64,000 bases of DNA, taken from JAOUEA01 sp963734685 (GTDB lineage: Bacteria > Actinomycetota > UBA4738 > HRBIN12). The first letter of the stretch is position 1. Every line of letters begins with the position of its first letter. A program made the position numbers and the translations under genes. Below, piece by piece: positions 43,986 to 52,489 of this stretch. The notes under the pieces are model-generated. The model was not told the origin of the DNA. It worked only from the letters and a program-made list of their open reading frames with translations, and made no database searches. Location: positions 806,001-870,000 of the forward strand of contig CAVTIC010000001.1 in the NCBI GenBank assembly GCA_963734685.1, given 5' to 3'.

Positions 43986-44795
43986 TCAGGGTACCGGCGG
44001 GGCAGCGGCCCGCGCCACCGCGCCGGGTCGGGAGCTGCCACGGCCCGCACGGCGGGTCAACGCCCGTTCCAGCGCGTCGACCAGGCCGTCGATCGTGTGA
44101 GGCCGGGCGACCGCGTGCACCGTGAGACCGTGGGCGCGCGCCTCTCTCGCGGTGATCGGGCCGATGCAGACGACCTTCGGCGCGCCGCGCAGGGTCCGAA
44201 GCGCCCCGACGAATCCGCGCACCGTCGAGGCGCTGGTGAAGGTGATCGCGTCCACCTCGCCGGCCGCCAGGGAGTCTCGGGCCTCCTCCGGCAGCGCTCG
44301 GGGCATCCGGGTGCGGTAGGCGTCGACGCGGGTCGGCGACCACCCCTTCGCCGCCAGAGCAGCCTCGAGACCCGTGGGTGCGATGTCGGCTCGGGCGCAG
44401 AGCACCCGGCCGGTTCCGCGCGGGAAGGCACGCGCCAATCCTCTCGTCGTGAAGGTCGACGGTACGAGATCGGGGTCCCGTCGTGCCCATCGCCGGAACG
44501 CCGTCGCCGTGCCGTCACCGATCGCGGCCACCTTGGCGCCGCCGAGCGCACGAGCCGACGGAAGGCGCGATGCCAGCATCTCCACGGTCGCGCGGCTCGT
44601 GATGACCACCCACGCGAACCCACCGGACTCGAGGTCGCCCAACGCGCGGGTGAGTGCGGCGGATCGCGAGGGTGCCACCTCGATCGCGGGCGCGACGATC
44701 GCGCGCGCGCCTCGGCCGCGCAACGCGGTGACGAGCGTCGCCGACTGGTCGGCCGGTCTCGTCACCACGACCGTGTAACCGGCCAGGCTCTTCAC
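43986..44795 (-). CDS. hemD: Uroporphyrinogen III synthase
   Basis: A 269-residue two-domain HemD-like protein that closes hydroxymethylbilane into uroporphyrinogen III. The conserved segments VVITSRATVEML, ITFTSASTVRGFVG and CIGPITAREARAHG are present. The family is poorly conserved; the operon position between hemC and hemB supports the call. The C-terminal ~20 residues form an Arg/Ala-rich tail. The GTG start overlaps the hemC TGA (GTGA). Confidence 0.93.
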   Translation of the reverse strand: MKSLAGYTVVVTRPADQSATLVTALRGRGARAIVAPAIEVAPSRSAALTRALGDLESGGFAWVVITSRATVEMLASRLPSARALGGAKVAAIGDGTATAFRRWARRDPDLVPSTFTTRGLARAFPRGTGRVLCARADIAPTGLEAALAAKGWSPTRVDAYRTRMPRALPEEARDSLAAGEVDAITFTSASTVRGFVGALRTLRGAPKVVCIGPITAREARAHGLTVHAVARPHTIDGLVDALERALTRRAGRGSSRPGAVARAAAPPVP

Positions 44796-45694
44796 TCCGG
44801 CTCGACCTCGGCCAGGATGCGTTCCGCACCCTGCGAGATGAGGTCCTTGGCGGCGGCTTGCGCCGCGTCCTCGGCCGTCGCGCCGTCGGTCTCGGTGCGT
44901 AGCACGGTCGTGCCGTCGGGCGTGGCGATCACGGCGACGAGCTGGATCGACTCGCTGTCGATCGTGGCGTGGGCGCCCAGCGGCAGGGCACATCCGCCGC
45001 CCAGCCGCCACATCAAGGAACGCTCGGCATCGAGGGCGCGATGGCTGGGCGCGTGGTCGAGCGGCGCCACCGCCGCCATCGCATCCTCGTCGTCGTCGCG
45101 CGTCTGGATCGCGAGGCACCCCTGTCCGGGCGCGGGCACCATCATCGCGACGGGCAGCGATCGGGCATTCGGCGGTGCGATCCCGAGGCGCTCGAGGCCG
45201 GCCGCGGCGAGCACCGCCGCGTCGACCTCGCCGTCCTCGATCTTGCGGAGGCGGGTGCCGACGTTCCCGCGCAGGTCGACGACCTCGAGGCCGGGGAAGG
45301 CGGCCAGGAGCTGGGCGCGCCTACGCAGGCTCGAGGTGCCGATCAGGGCACCTCCACGCAGCTCACCTGCGACCCGGCAGACGAGCACATCGGTCGGGTC
45401 GGCGCGAGGCGGCACGGCCGCGATCGTGAACCCCTCGTCGTCCTCGGCTGGGAGATCCTTCGCCGAGTGCACCGCGAGGTCGACTTCGCCGGCCTCCAGC
45501 GCATCGAGGATCGTGTCGATCCAGAGCCCCTTCAGACCCTGCGGCGATGTGTCGGCGACGGCACCTTCATCGCCGGAGGTGCTCATCGGCACCACATCGG
45601 CGATGATGCCCGTGGCCTCCAGCCGGGCACGCACCTCGTCGGCCTGGGCCAGGGCCAGTGGCGAACGCCGCGTGCCGATGCGTAGGGCGCTCAC
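44792..45694 (-). CDS. hemC: Porphobilinogen deaminase (hydroxymethylbilane synthase)
   Basis: A 300-residue enzyme that polymerises four porphobilinogens. The catalytic Asp is in HSAKDLP, the arginine-rich site in GTSSLRRRAQL, and the dipyrromethane-cofactor Cys in GGCALPLGAHA. Length is normal. The GTG start overlaps the hemA stop (GTGA) in the corrected sequence. In the sequence as given, hemA reads in frame into hemC. Confidence 0.95.
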   Translation of the reverse strand: MSALRIGTRRSPLALAQADEVRARLEATGIIADVVPMSTSGDEGAVADTSPQGLKGLWIDTILDALEAGEVDLAVHSAKDLPAEDDEGFTIAAVPPRADPTDVLVCRVAGELRGGALIGTSSLRRRAQLLAAFPGLEVVDLRGNVGTRLRKIEDGEVDAAVLAAAGLERLGIAPPNARSLPVAMMVPAPGQGCLAIQTRDDDEDAMAAVAPLDHAPSHRALDAERSLMWRLGGGCALPLGAHATIDSESIQLVAVIATPDGTTVLRTETDGATAEDAAQAAAKDLISQGAERILAEVEPE

Positions 45695-46999
45695 TCGGGA
45701 GCGGCGTCGCCCTCGACGCCCGAGGCGGCGGCGTCGCCCTCGACGCCCAGCAACTCGGCCAGCACGCGGGCGTGCACTCCCTCGGTGCCCGGCTCGGACC
45801 GCTCCTTGAGAGCGACGATCGGGTCGTGCAGCAGCTTGGCCGCGATGCCGCGGGCGAGGGCCTCCACCGCCGTCTCGTTCGTCCGGGGTGAGGTCGACGA
45901 GGCGCGAGGAGAATCGCTCGAGCTCGCCGCCGACGATCTCCTCGCCGCGCCGGCGGATCGTGCGGATCAGCGGTGCCAGCTCGTCGCCGCGCCGGCGTAC
46001 CACGTACCTGCGGACCTCTTCTCCGACGATCTCGTGTGCCCGGGCGATGTCGTCGGCGGTCTCGGCGTCGTGCTCGGCGAGGCGCTCGCGCAGCGAGACG
46101 ATGTCGATCACGCGGGCACCTTCGACGTACGCGGTCTCGGGGTCGATGTCGCGTGGCACCGCGAGGTCGAGCAGCACCAGCGGTCGGTCCGGTCGTGCCG
46201 CCATCGCGTCGGCGACCACCGACCGACGGATCACCGTGCCCGCCGCGCCCGTGGCGCTCACGACGAGGTCGGCGCGGCGCAGCGCCTCGGGCAGCGCGTC
46301 GAGCGCGCCGTGCTCGGCGTTCGTGCGCTCGGCGAGCGCGCGCGCATGCTCGAGGGATCGATTGACGATCCGCACCGGCCCGACGCCGCGACGTCGCAGG
46401 TGCTTCACCGCGAGAGCAGCCATCGTGCCGGCGCCGACGACCACGACCTCCCGGTCGGCGAGCCCGCCGATCGCATCCCGGGCGAGGTCGGCGCCCAGAC
46501 CGACGAACGCATCGGGTGCCGTGCCGAGCGAGGTTTCCTGCCGGACCCGACGTCCCGCTCGACCCGCGGCGTGGAACAACCCCGTCAGGGATCCCGCCGA
46601 GGCATCCTCTGCCTCGGCTCGACGGAGCGCCTCGCGCACCTGCGTGGCGATCTGCGTCTCGCCGAGGACCATCGAGTCGAGCCCGCTCGCGACTGCGAAC
46701 AGGTGATCAGCGGCGTCGCGTTCCCACTGCGCGTACAGTGGCTCGGCGAGCTCCTCTCCCGCGATGCCGCGGGTCTCGACGAGCAGCCGCTTCAACGCCA
46801 GGAACCCTGCGTGATAGCTCGCGACCTCGCCGTAGACCTCGACCCGGTTGCAGGTCGAGAGGACCACGGCTCCCTCGACCCCCTCGAGATCGCCGACGAC
46901 CCGGTATGCCTTGGCCAGATCGTCGTCGGTGAACGCGAGCCGTTCCAGCAGCTCGATCGGCGCGCGACGGAATGAGACCCCGAGGGTGAGGATGGCCAT
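45691..46999 (-). CDS. hemA: Glutamyl-tRNA reductase (one frameshift near the C-terminus)
   Basis: About 435 residues after correction. It reduces glutamyl-tRNA to glutamate 1-semialdehyde, the committed step of the C5 pathway. The catalytic Cys is in STCNRVEVY near residue 48; GLDSMVLGETQI and the NADPH motif VVGAGTMAALA are intact. The frame breaks at 45870, after VDLTPDERD. The other frame continues as AVEALARGIAAKLLHD to a proper end GDAAPE, whose TGA overlaps hemC. Start to stop is 1309 bp, exactly one base too many, so one extra C at 45870-45871 explains it. An essential gene of this kind is unlikely to be dead. Confidence 0.93.
45701..45748. repeat. 27-bp in-frame repeat at the hemA 3' end
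   Basis: A 21-bp unit starting GCGGCGTCGCCC is present at 45701-45721 and again at 45728-45748. The 27-bp period keeps the hemA frame and duplicates GVEGDAA in the C-terminal tail. Confidence 0.7.
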
Positions 47000-47085
47000 G
47001 GCAGGTAGGCCAGGAATCGTATCGCCGCCGGTGACGGCCTGTCTCCTTCGAGCATCCTCGTCCGGGGTCCGGGTGAGCGCCCCGA

Positions 47086-47091
47086 TAGGAT
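47086..47091 (+). promoter_or_regulatory. -10 element of the S58 peptidase gene
   Basis: TAGGAT ends 10 nt before the ATG at 47102, consistent with a leaderless transcript. Confidence 0.4.
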
Positions 47092-47101
47092 GCGCGCCAC
47101 C

Positions 47102-48190
47102 ATGTCTGCACGCGCGCGCGACCTCGGCATCACGATCGGGACCGGCTCGCCCGGCCCCTTGAACGCCATCACCGACGTCACCGGTGTCCGTGTGGGGCAT
47201 CGGACCGTCGTGCGCGGGCCCGACGGCGATGCCCGCGCGGTGCGGACCGGCGTCACCGCCATCTTCCCGCACGAAGGGCAGCCCTGGAACGAGTGGGTCT
47301 ACGCGGGGGTCGACATCCTCAACGGGTACGGCGAGGTGATCGGCGTCAACCAGCTGCGCGAATGGGGCGTGCTCATGAGCCCGATCGTGCTGACGTCGTC
47401 GCTGCAGATCGGGAAGGCCTACGACGCCACCGTGCGCTGGATCGCATCGATCGATCGGCAAGGCGCTCAGGAGGTGATGCCTGTCGTCTCCGAGTGCGAC
47501 GACTCCTGGCTCTCCGACGTGCTCTCGTTCCCGTTGGACGACGGGGACGTGGCCGCTGCCTTGGATCAGGCGGCGCCCGGCCTCGTCGAGGAGGGCGGCG
47601 TCGGGGCCGGCACCGGCACTCAGTGCTTCGACTTCAAGGGTGGGATCGGCACGGCCTCTCGCGTGCTCGACGGGACGAACGGTGGGTTCACGGTCGGCGT
47701 GCTCGTGCTCACGAACTACGGCGAGCGCGAGTACCTGCGCATCGACGGCGTGACGGTCGGACGGGCCATGCCCGATCTGATGCCGGAGGAGCATCGCGAG
47801 GGGTCCTGTGTCGTCGTCGTCGCGACGGACGCTCCCTTGCTGCCCCACCAGCTGGACCGGGTTGCGCGCCGCGCCGGCATGGGTCTGGCCGCGACCGGTT
47901 CCCACGCGTCGAACGGGAGCGGCGAGCAGATGCTCGCCTTCTCGACCGCGAACCGTCTCACGGCGGCTGCGCCGACGCGTGATGTGCGGGTGGTGACCGA
48001 CGGTCCCGTGCGACATCCGTCGATCCTCTCGTCGGTCTTCCGGGCGACGGTCGAGGCGACCGAGGAGGCCGTCGTCAACGCGCTCGTGGCCGCCGAGACC
48101 ACCGTTGGGCGTGGCGGGCGCACGTACTTCGCGATGCCGACGGAGCGGGTGCTCGATCTCCTCGAACGCGCCGGGCGCCTCGTTCCCTAG
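47102..48190 (+). CDS. P1/S58-family peptidase (DmpA/BapA-like aminopeptidase)
   Basis: A 362-residue N-terminal-nucleophile hydrolase. The family is made as one chain and cuts itself before a Ser that becomes the new N-terminus. Here that Ser is in HREGSCVVVVATDAP, near residue 237. A conserved FDFKGGIGTASR and ASNGSGEQMLAFSTAN are present. Members release N-terminal residues, including D- or beta-amino acids, from peptides and amides. ATG 47102 is chosen over ATG 47090 because of the -10 element. Cytoplasmic. Divergent from hemA. Confidence 0.9.
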   Translation: MSARARDLGITIGTGSPGPLNAITDVTGVRVGHRTVVRGPDGDARAVRTGVTAIFPHEGQPWNEWVYAGVDILNGYGEVIGVNQLREWGVLMSPIVLTSSLQIGKAYDATVRWIASIDRQGAQEVMPVVSECDDSWLSDVLSFPLDDGDVAAALDQAAPGLVEEGGVGAGTGTQCFDFKGGIGTASRVLDGTNGGFTVGVLVLTNYGEREYLRIDGVTVGRAMPDLMPEEHREGSCVVVVATDAPLLPHQLDRVARRAGMGLAATGSHASNGSGEQMLAFSTANRLTAAAPTRDVRVVTDGPVRHPSILSSVFRATVEATEEAVVNALVAAETTVGRGGRTYFAMPTERVLDLLERAGRLVP

Positions 48191-48212
48191 GAGTCGCCCG
48201 AGGAGTGCCCGC

Positions 48213-49409
48213 TCAGTCGTCCGTCGCCGGCTGATCGAACCGCGACGGATCGTACGGCGCAGGGTCGCAGGGAGGGTGCTCGCCTGCGAGCTGTGCGGCG
48301 ACGAGCTGCGCCGTGCCCGCGCCCAGGATGACACCCTCCGATCCGTGGCCCGTGGCGACGTGCAGGCCCTCGGCGACCGCGCCGATGAGCGGGAGTTCGT
48401 CGGGTGTGAGCGGACGAACGCCCCACCAGGACGAACGCACCTCGGCCTCGGCAACGGCCGGCACGAGCTCCACGGCGGCGGCGAGCAGTCGGCCGACGAT
48501 CGACTCCTCGGGAGGCTCGGGAGTGATCCACGTCTGCCTCGTCGAGCCGACGACGACCGTGCGGCCGTCCCGGTTGGGGTGCAGGAGCGAGCCGATGTCG
48601 CTCCCGGGTTCCCCTCCGGCGATCACCTCGCCGGCGGTCGGCAGGTGGGGCCCGCCCTCCTGGTGCAGGTCCATGTCGTGCCCCGCGGTCCTCACGAGGT
48701 GTGCGAGGAGGTGCGGCGCGCGCGGTGCGACGCGGACGAGCCATCCACGCGCGCCGACGATGGGGAGGTGCACGCCCGCCTGTTCGAGCAGCATCGACGA
48801 CCACGGTCCGCCCGCGACGATCGTGGTGGGCGCCTCGATCGCTCCGGCGTCCGTGACGACGCCGCGAACCACGCCGTCGCGCATCCTGAGGCCCCGCGCG
48901 TGTGTGTGGTGCCGGATCTCGGCGCCCCGATCGGCGGCCGCCAAGGCCAGCGTGACGGTGAGCGCCCCGGGGTCGAGCCGGTACCCGTCGTGCATGAGCC
49001 AGGCGCCCGCCAGGTTTCTTGTGAGCGCCGGTTCGCGGTCGCGGATGTCGGCAGGCGCGCCGATGTCGTCGACCTCGATGCCGTGTCGCTGGGCGCGAGC
49101 CACGACCTTCATGGCCACCCGCGCGTCGCGCGCGTTGGAGGCGACGAGCACCGTGCCCACGGGCTCGGGGTCGAGGCGGAGGTCGAGCGGCGCCTCTGGC
49201 GCGAGGTGCTGGTACACGTCGAGGCTCGCCCGGGCCATCGGCACGTTCACGTCATCGTCGGGAAGCAGCCACAGGCCATGGTTCCGGCCCGAGGCGTGCG
49301 CGGCGAGGTGATCGCGTTCCACGAGCGTCACCGATGCGCCTCGAGAAGCCAGCTCGAACGCGCAGGCGGCGCCGATCACCCCGCCTCCCACGATGACCAC
49401 GTCGGGCAT
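48213..49409 (-). CDS. DadA/glycine-oxidase-type FAD amine oxidoreductase
   Basis: A 398-residue DAO-family flavoprotein. The FAD motif VVIVGGGVIGAACAFELA is near residues 3-20; SGRNHG follows, and the C-terminal ATGHGSEGVILGAG closes the FAD site. Members oxidise D-amino acids, glycine, sarcosine or 2-hydroxyacids. SWWGVRPLTPDELPLIG is typical of the glycine-oxidase/DadA branch. Substrate cannot be named. Convergent with the S58 peptidase gene; a shared role in amino-acid salvage is possible but inferred. Confidence 0.85.
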   Translation of the reverse strand: MPDVVIVGGGVIGAACAFELASRGASVTLVERDHLAAHASGRNHGLWLLPDDDVNVPMARASLDVYQHLAPEAPLDLRLDPEPVGTVLVASNARDARVAMKVVARAQRHGIEVDDIGAPADIRDREPALTRNLAGAWLMHDGYRLDPGALTVTLALAAADRGAEIRHHTHARGLRMRDGVVRGVVTDAGAIEAPTTIVAGGPWSSMLLEQAGVHLPIVGARGWLVRVAPRAPHLLAHLVRTAGHDMDLHQEGGPHLPTAGEVIAGGEPGSDIGSLLHPNRDGRTVVVGSTRQTWITPEPPEESIVGRLLAAAVELVPAVAEAEVRSSWWGVRPLTPDELPLIGAVAEGLHVATGHGSEGVILGAGTAQLVAAQLAGEHPPCDPAPYDPSRFDQPATDD

Positions 49410-49461
49410 GTCGCGCAGCCTGACTCGTGGCCCGTTCGACCGCACCGGTAGAATCGACGAC

Positions 49462-49550
49462 GGAGACGTGCCTGAGTGGCCGAAAGGAGCCGCCTGCTAA
49501 GCGGTTACGGGGCGAGAGTTCCGTCCAGGGTTCGAATCCCTGCGTCTCCG
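49462..49550 (+). tRNA. tRNA-Ser (anticodon GCU)
   Basis: An 89-nt class II tRNA. The acceptor GGAGACG (49462-49468) pairs with CGTCTCC (49543-49549), discriminator G. The anticodon loop CTGCTAA has GCT at 49496-49498. A long variable arm and T-loop GTTCGAAT are present. CCA is not encoded. Confidence 0.95.
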
Positions 49551-49844
49551 CTGGTCGCCGTCGAGGACCGCCTCGGCTCTGGTCGTGGGTGGGACAGCGA
49601 CCCGCAGGCGACCGTCTCTGTTCGCCACCGCGTCGCAGGATCGGCCGAGTCCCTCCCCAGCATCGGTGAGCGAGTGTTCGCCGAGCGTTCTCGATCGGAA
49701 GACGCGCCGCAGAGGCGGGGTGTCGATATCCTTGCTCTCGATCATCGAGCGCCCATTCGGGCCGCAGCTCGTATCGGTCGACATAGACGCTCACACTTGA
49801 CGAGGAGACCTCGACGTGAGGCTCGCGACAGAGGGGATCGGGTC

Positions 49845-52187
49845 ATGGCGAAGAGGTTTTCGGGAAGCATCAACATCGACGTCAAGGACTCGACGTCTGA
49901 CTGGACCCCGTTCGAGCAGCCGAAGGCTCCGGAAGGCGCCCCCAACGTCGTCTACATCGTCCTCGACGACGTCGGCTTCTCGGCGATGGAACCGTTCGGC
50001 GGCCTGATCGAGACGCCGAACATCAAGCGGATCGCCGACTCGGGTCTCACATACACGAACTTGCACACGACGGCGCTATGCTCGCCGACCCGTTCCTGTC
50101 TCATGACCGGCCGAAATCACACGACGAACGGCATGGCGGGCATCACGGAGATCACCGACGGCTATCCCAACTCGAACGGCCACATCCCGTTCGAGTGCGC
50201 GAACCTCGCCGAGGTCTTGGGCGGTGCCGGGTGGAACACCTACATCGTCGGCAAGTGGCATCTCACGGCCGAGGACGAGATGAACATGGCATCGTCGAAG
50301 CGACAGTGGCCACTCGGCCGTGGGTTCGAGCGCTACTACGGTTTCCTCGGGGGTGAGACGAATCAGTGGTATCCGGATCTCGTCTATGACAACCACCCGG
50401 TCGAACCGCCCCGCACGCCCCAGGAGGGGTACCACCTGTCCGAAGACCTCACGGACAAGGCGATCGAGTTCATCCAGGATGCCAAGGCGATCGCGCCGCA
50501 GAAGCCGTTCTTCCTCTTCTACTGCCCGGGCGCCGCGCATGCACCACATCACGCGCCGAAGGAGTGGGCCGACCGATACGCGGGCACGTTCGACATGGGC
50601 TACGAGGCGTACCGAGAGAGCGTCCTGGAGCGCCAGAAGCGGCTGGGGATCGTGCCCGAGAGCACCGAGCTCAGTCCGATCAACCCGTATGTCGACGAGG
50701 CGAGCGATGACGGACAGACGTGGCCCGAGCTCGACACGGTCCGCCCGTGGGATGCGCTCAACGACGCCGAGAAACGTCTCTTTTCCCGGATGGCCGAGGT
50801 CTACGCGGGCTTCCTGAGCCACGCGGACCATCAGATCGGGCGCCTCCTGGACTTCCTCGAGACGACCGGCCAGCTCGAGAACACCGTCGTCGTGCTGGTC
50901 TCGGACAACGGCGCCTCGGGGGAGGGGGGTCCCAACGGCTCCGTGAACGAGAACAAGTTCTTCAACGGCGTGGAGGACTCGATCGAGGAGAACCTCAAGC
51001 ACCTCGACGACCTTGGAAGCCCGACGACGTACAACCACTACCCGACCGGGTGGGCGTGGGCGTTCAACACGCCGTTCAAGATGTGGAAGCGGTACGGGAA
51101 TCTGCGCGGTGGCACGGCCGACCCCCTCCTGGTCTCCTGGCCGAAGGGGATCGAGGCGAAGGGGCAGGTTCGTCGGCAGTACGCGCACGCGGTCGACATC
51201 GTGCCCACGCTCTTCGAGGCGCTCGGTCTGGAGTTGCCGGACGAGGTCAACGGCTACACACAGCGGCCTCTCGAAGGGGTGAGCTTCGGTCCGAGCTTCG
51301 ATGACCCGGACGCCGACACGGGGAAGGAGACGCAGTTCTTCTCGATGCTCGGCACCAGGGCGATCTGGCACCGCGGCTGGAAGGCCGCGACGGTCGGACC
51401 GGCGGCACCGAATGCGTGGGGCCGGTTCACGGAGCAGCGATGGGAGCTCTTCCACACCGACGAGGACCCCTCCGAATGTCACGATCTCGCCGAGCGAGAG
51501 CCCGCGAAGCTGCGGGAGCTGATCGACATGTGGTGGGTCGAGGCCGGGAAGTACCAAGCGCTGCCGCTCGAGACCCGAAACGCCGTCGAGCTCTTCACGA
51601 TCGCGCGACCGCAACTCTCCGCGCCCCGTGACCGGTACGTCTATTACCCCGGAGGCACGGGCGTGCCGGAGTCGGTGGCGCCGGACATCCGCAACCGCTC
51701 ATACACGATCGCGGTCGAGGTCGATGTCGCGTCGACGCCCGAGGGCGTCCTGTTCTCGCAGGGCTCCCGATTCGGCGGCCATGCCCTCTACGTCAAGGAC
51801 GGCACGCTGCGCTACGTCTACAACTGGATCGGGGAGCGCGTGCAGGTGGTGGAGTCGGCGGAGCCGATCCCCCAGGGTCACGTGGTGCTCTCGGCCAGCT
51901 TCGAGAAGGAGGGCGACGGCATGCCCAGCCAGGGCACCCTGGGCCTCTACATGCGAGACACGAAGGTAGGAGAAGGCCCGATCATGACCCAGCCGGGGAA
52001 GTTCGGGCTGGGCGGGGGCGGCCTGCTCGTGGGGCGCTCCGGGCTCGAGCCGGTCATCGATGACTACCCAGGGGATGCTCCGTACGCGTTCACCGGCGGC
52101 ACGATCGAGAAGGTCGTCATCGACGTGAGCGGCGAGCCCTTCATGGACCTGGCGAGGGAGGCGGCGGCGCTCTTCGCCCGCCAGTAG
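49845..52187 (+). CDS. Arylsulfatase (type I sulfatase)
   Basis: A 780-residue sulfatase. The formylglycine site CSPTRSCLMTGR (modified Cys near residue 79) follows a first metal-binding VYIVLDDVG; GKWHLT and VSDNGASGEGG complete the active site. The length and the C-terminal beta-rich extension (from ~590, VEVDVASTPEGVL onward) match bacterial arylsulfatases with an appended jelly-roll domain. It cleaves sulfate esters. No signal peptide or TM helix is visible, and no formylglycine-generating enzyme gene is in the window. It lies between tRNA-Ser and a tRNA-like sequence. Confidence 0.92.
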   Translation: MAKRFSGSINIDVKDSTSDWTPFEQPKAPEGAPNVVYIVLDDVGFSAMEPFGGLIETPNIKRIADSGLTYTNLHTTALCSPTRSCLMTGRNHTTNGMAGITEITDGYPNSNGHIPFECANLAEVLGGAGWNTYIVGKWHLTAEDEMNMASSKRQWPLGRGFERYYGFLGGETNQWYPDLVYDNHPVEPPRTPQEGYHLSEDLTDKAIEFIQDAKAIAPQKPFFLFYCPGAAHAPHHAPKEWADRYAGTFDMGYEAYRESVLERQKRLGIVPESTELSPINPYVDEASDDGQTWPELDTVRPWDALNDAEKRLFSRMAEVYAGFLSHADHQIGRLLDFLETTGQLENTVVVLVSDNGASGEGGPNGSVNENKFFNGVEDSIEENLKHLDDLGSPTTYNHYPTGWAWAFNTPFKMWKRYGNLRGGTADPLLVSWPKGIEAKGQVRRQYAHAVDIVPTLFEALGLELPDEVNGYTQRPLEGVSFGPSFDDPDADTGKETQFFSMLGTRAIWHRGWKAATVGPAAPNAWGRFTEQRWELFHTDEDPSECHDLAEREPAKLRELIDMWWVEAGKYQALPLETRNAVELFTIARPQLSAPRDRYVYYPGGTGVPESVAPDIRNRSYTIAVEVDVASTPEGVLFSQGSRFGGHALYVKDGTLRYVYNWIGERVQVVESAEPIPQGHVVLSASFEKEGDGMPSQGTLGLYMRDTKVGEGPIMTQPGKFGLGGGGLLVGRSGLEPVIDDYPGDAPYAFTGGTIEKVVIDVSGEPFMDLAREAAALFARQ

Positions 52188-52333
52188 AGGGTCAAGGCAT
52201 AGTTGGGGCGGGACCCGGAATGGCGCTAGTCCAAGCGGGTAGCCGTGCGCAACGCTCGCGTGAGCTGGCCGTCCCTCGCGCCCGGTCAGGGTTCGTGCCG
52301 CTGACATGCGCTGATGGCATCGAATGCAGGTAG

Positions 52334-52405
52334 CGGACTTGGCGCAGCGGAGCTAAGGGTTAGCCCTCGAAAGGGGGCTCGTGAGTTCGAATCTCACCGT
52401 CTCCG
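52334..52405 (+). other. tRNA-like relic
   Basis: The 3' half looks like a tRNA: a perfect T-arm (GTGAG, TTCGAAT, CTCAC at 52381-52397) followed by CGTCTCC-G, identical to the acceptor 3' strand of tRNA-Ser(GCU). A CTCGAAA anticodon-like loop precedes it. The 5' part does not fold: the acceptor partner is missing and the anticodon stem does not pair. It may be a degraded tRNA-Ser(CGA), an attachment-site remnant, or a tRNA damaged by assembly indels. Confidence 0.5.
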
Positions 52406-52489
52406 CTCGTCTGTTGATGGGCGGGTCGCCTTCCCCCACGGCGCGTTGTGGGTCCCCGCCTTAAGGCCACCGCGGGTAGCTCGAGCAGG

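Noticed and set aside
44792..48454. One 1,220-codon minus-strand frame spanning hemA, hemC and upstream sequence.
   Set aside because: The first ~485 codons overlap the real S58 peptidase gene in antisense, and the rest is hemA plus hemC joined by the indel at 45870. It is not one natural gene.
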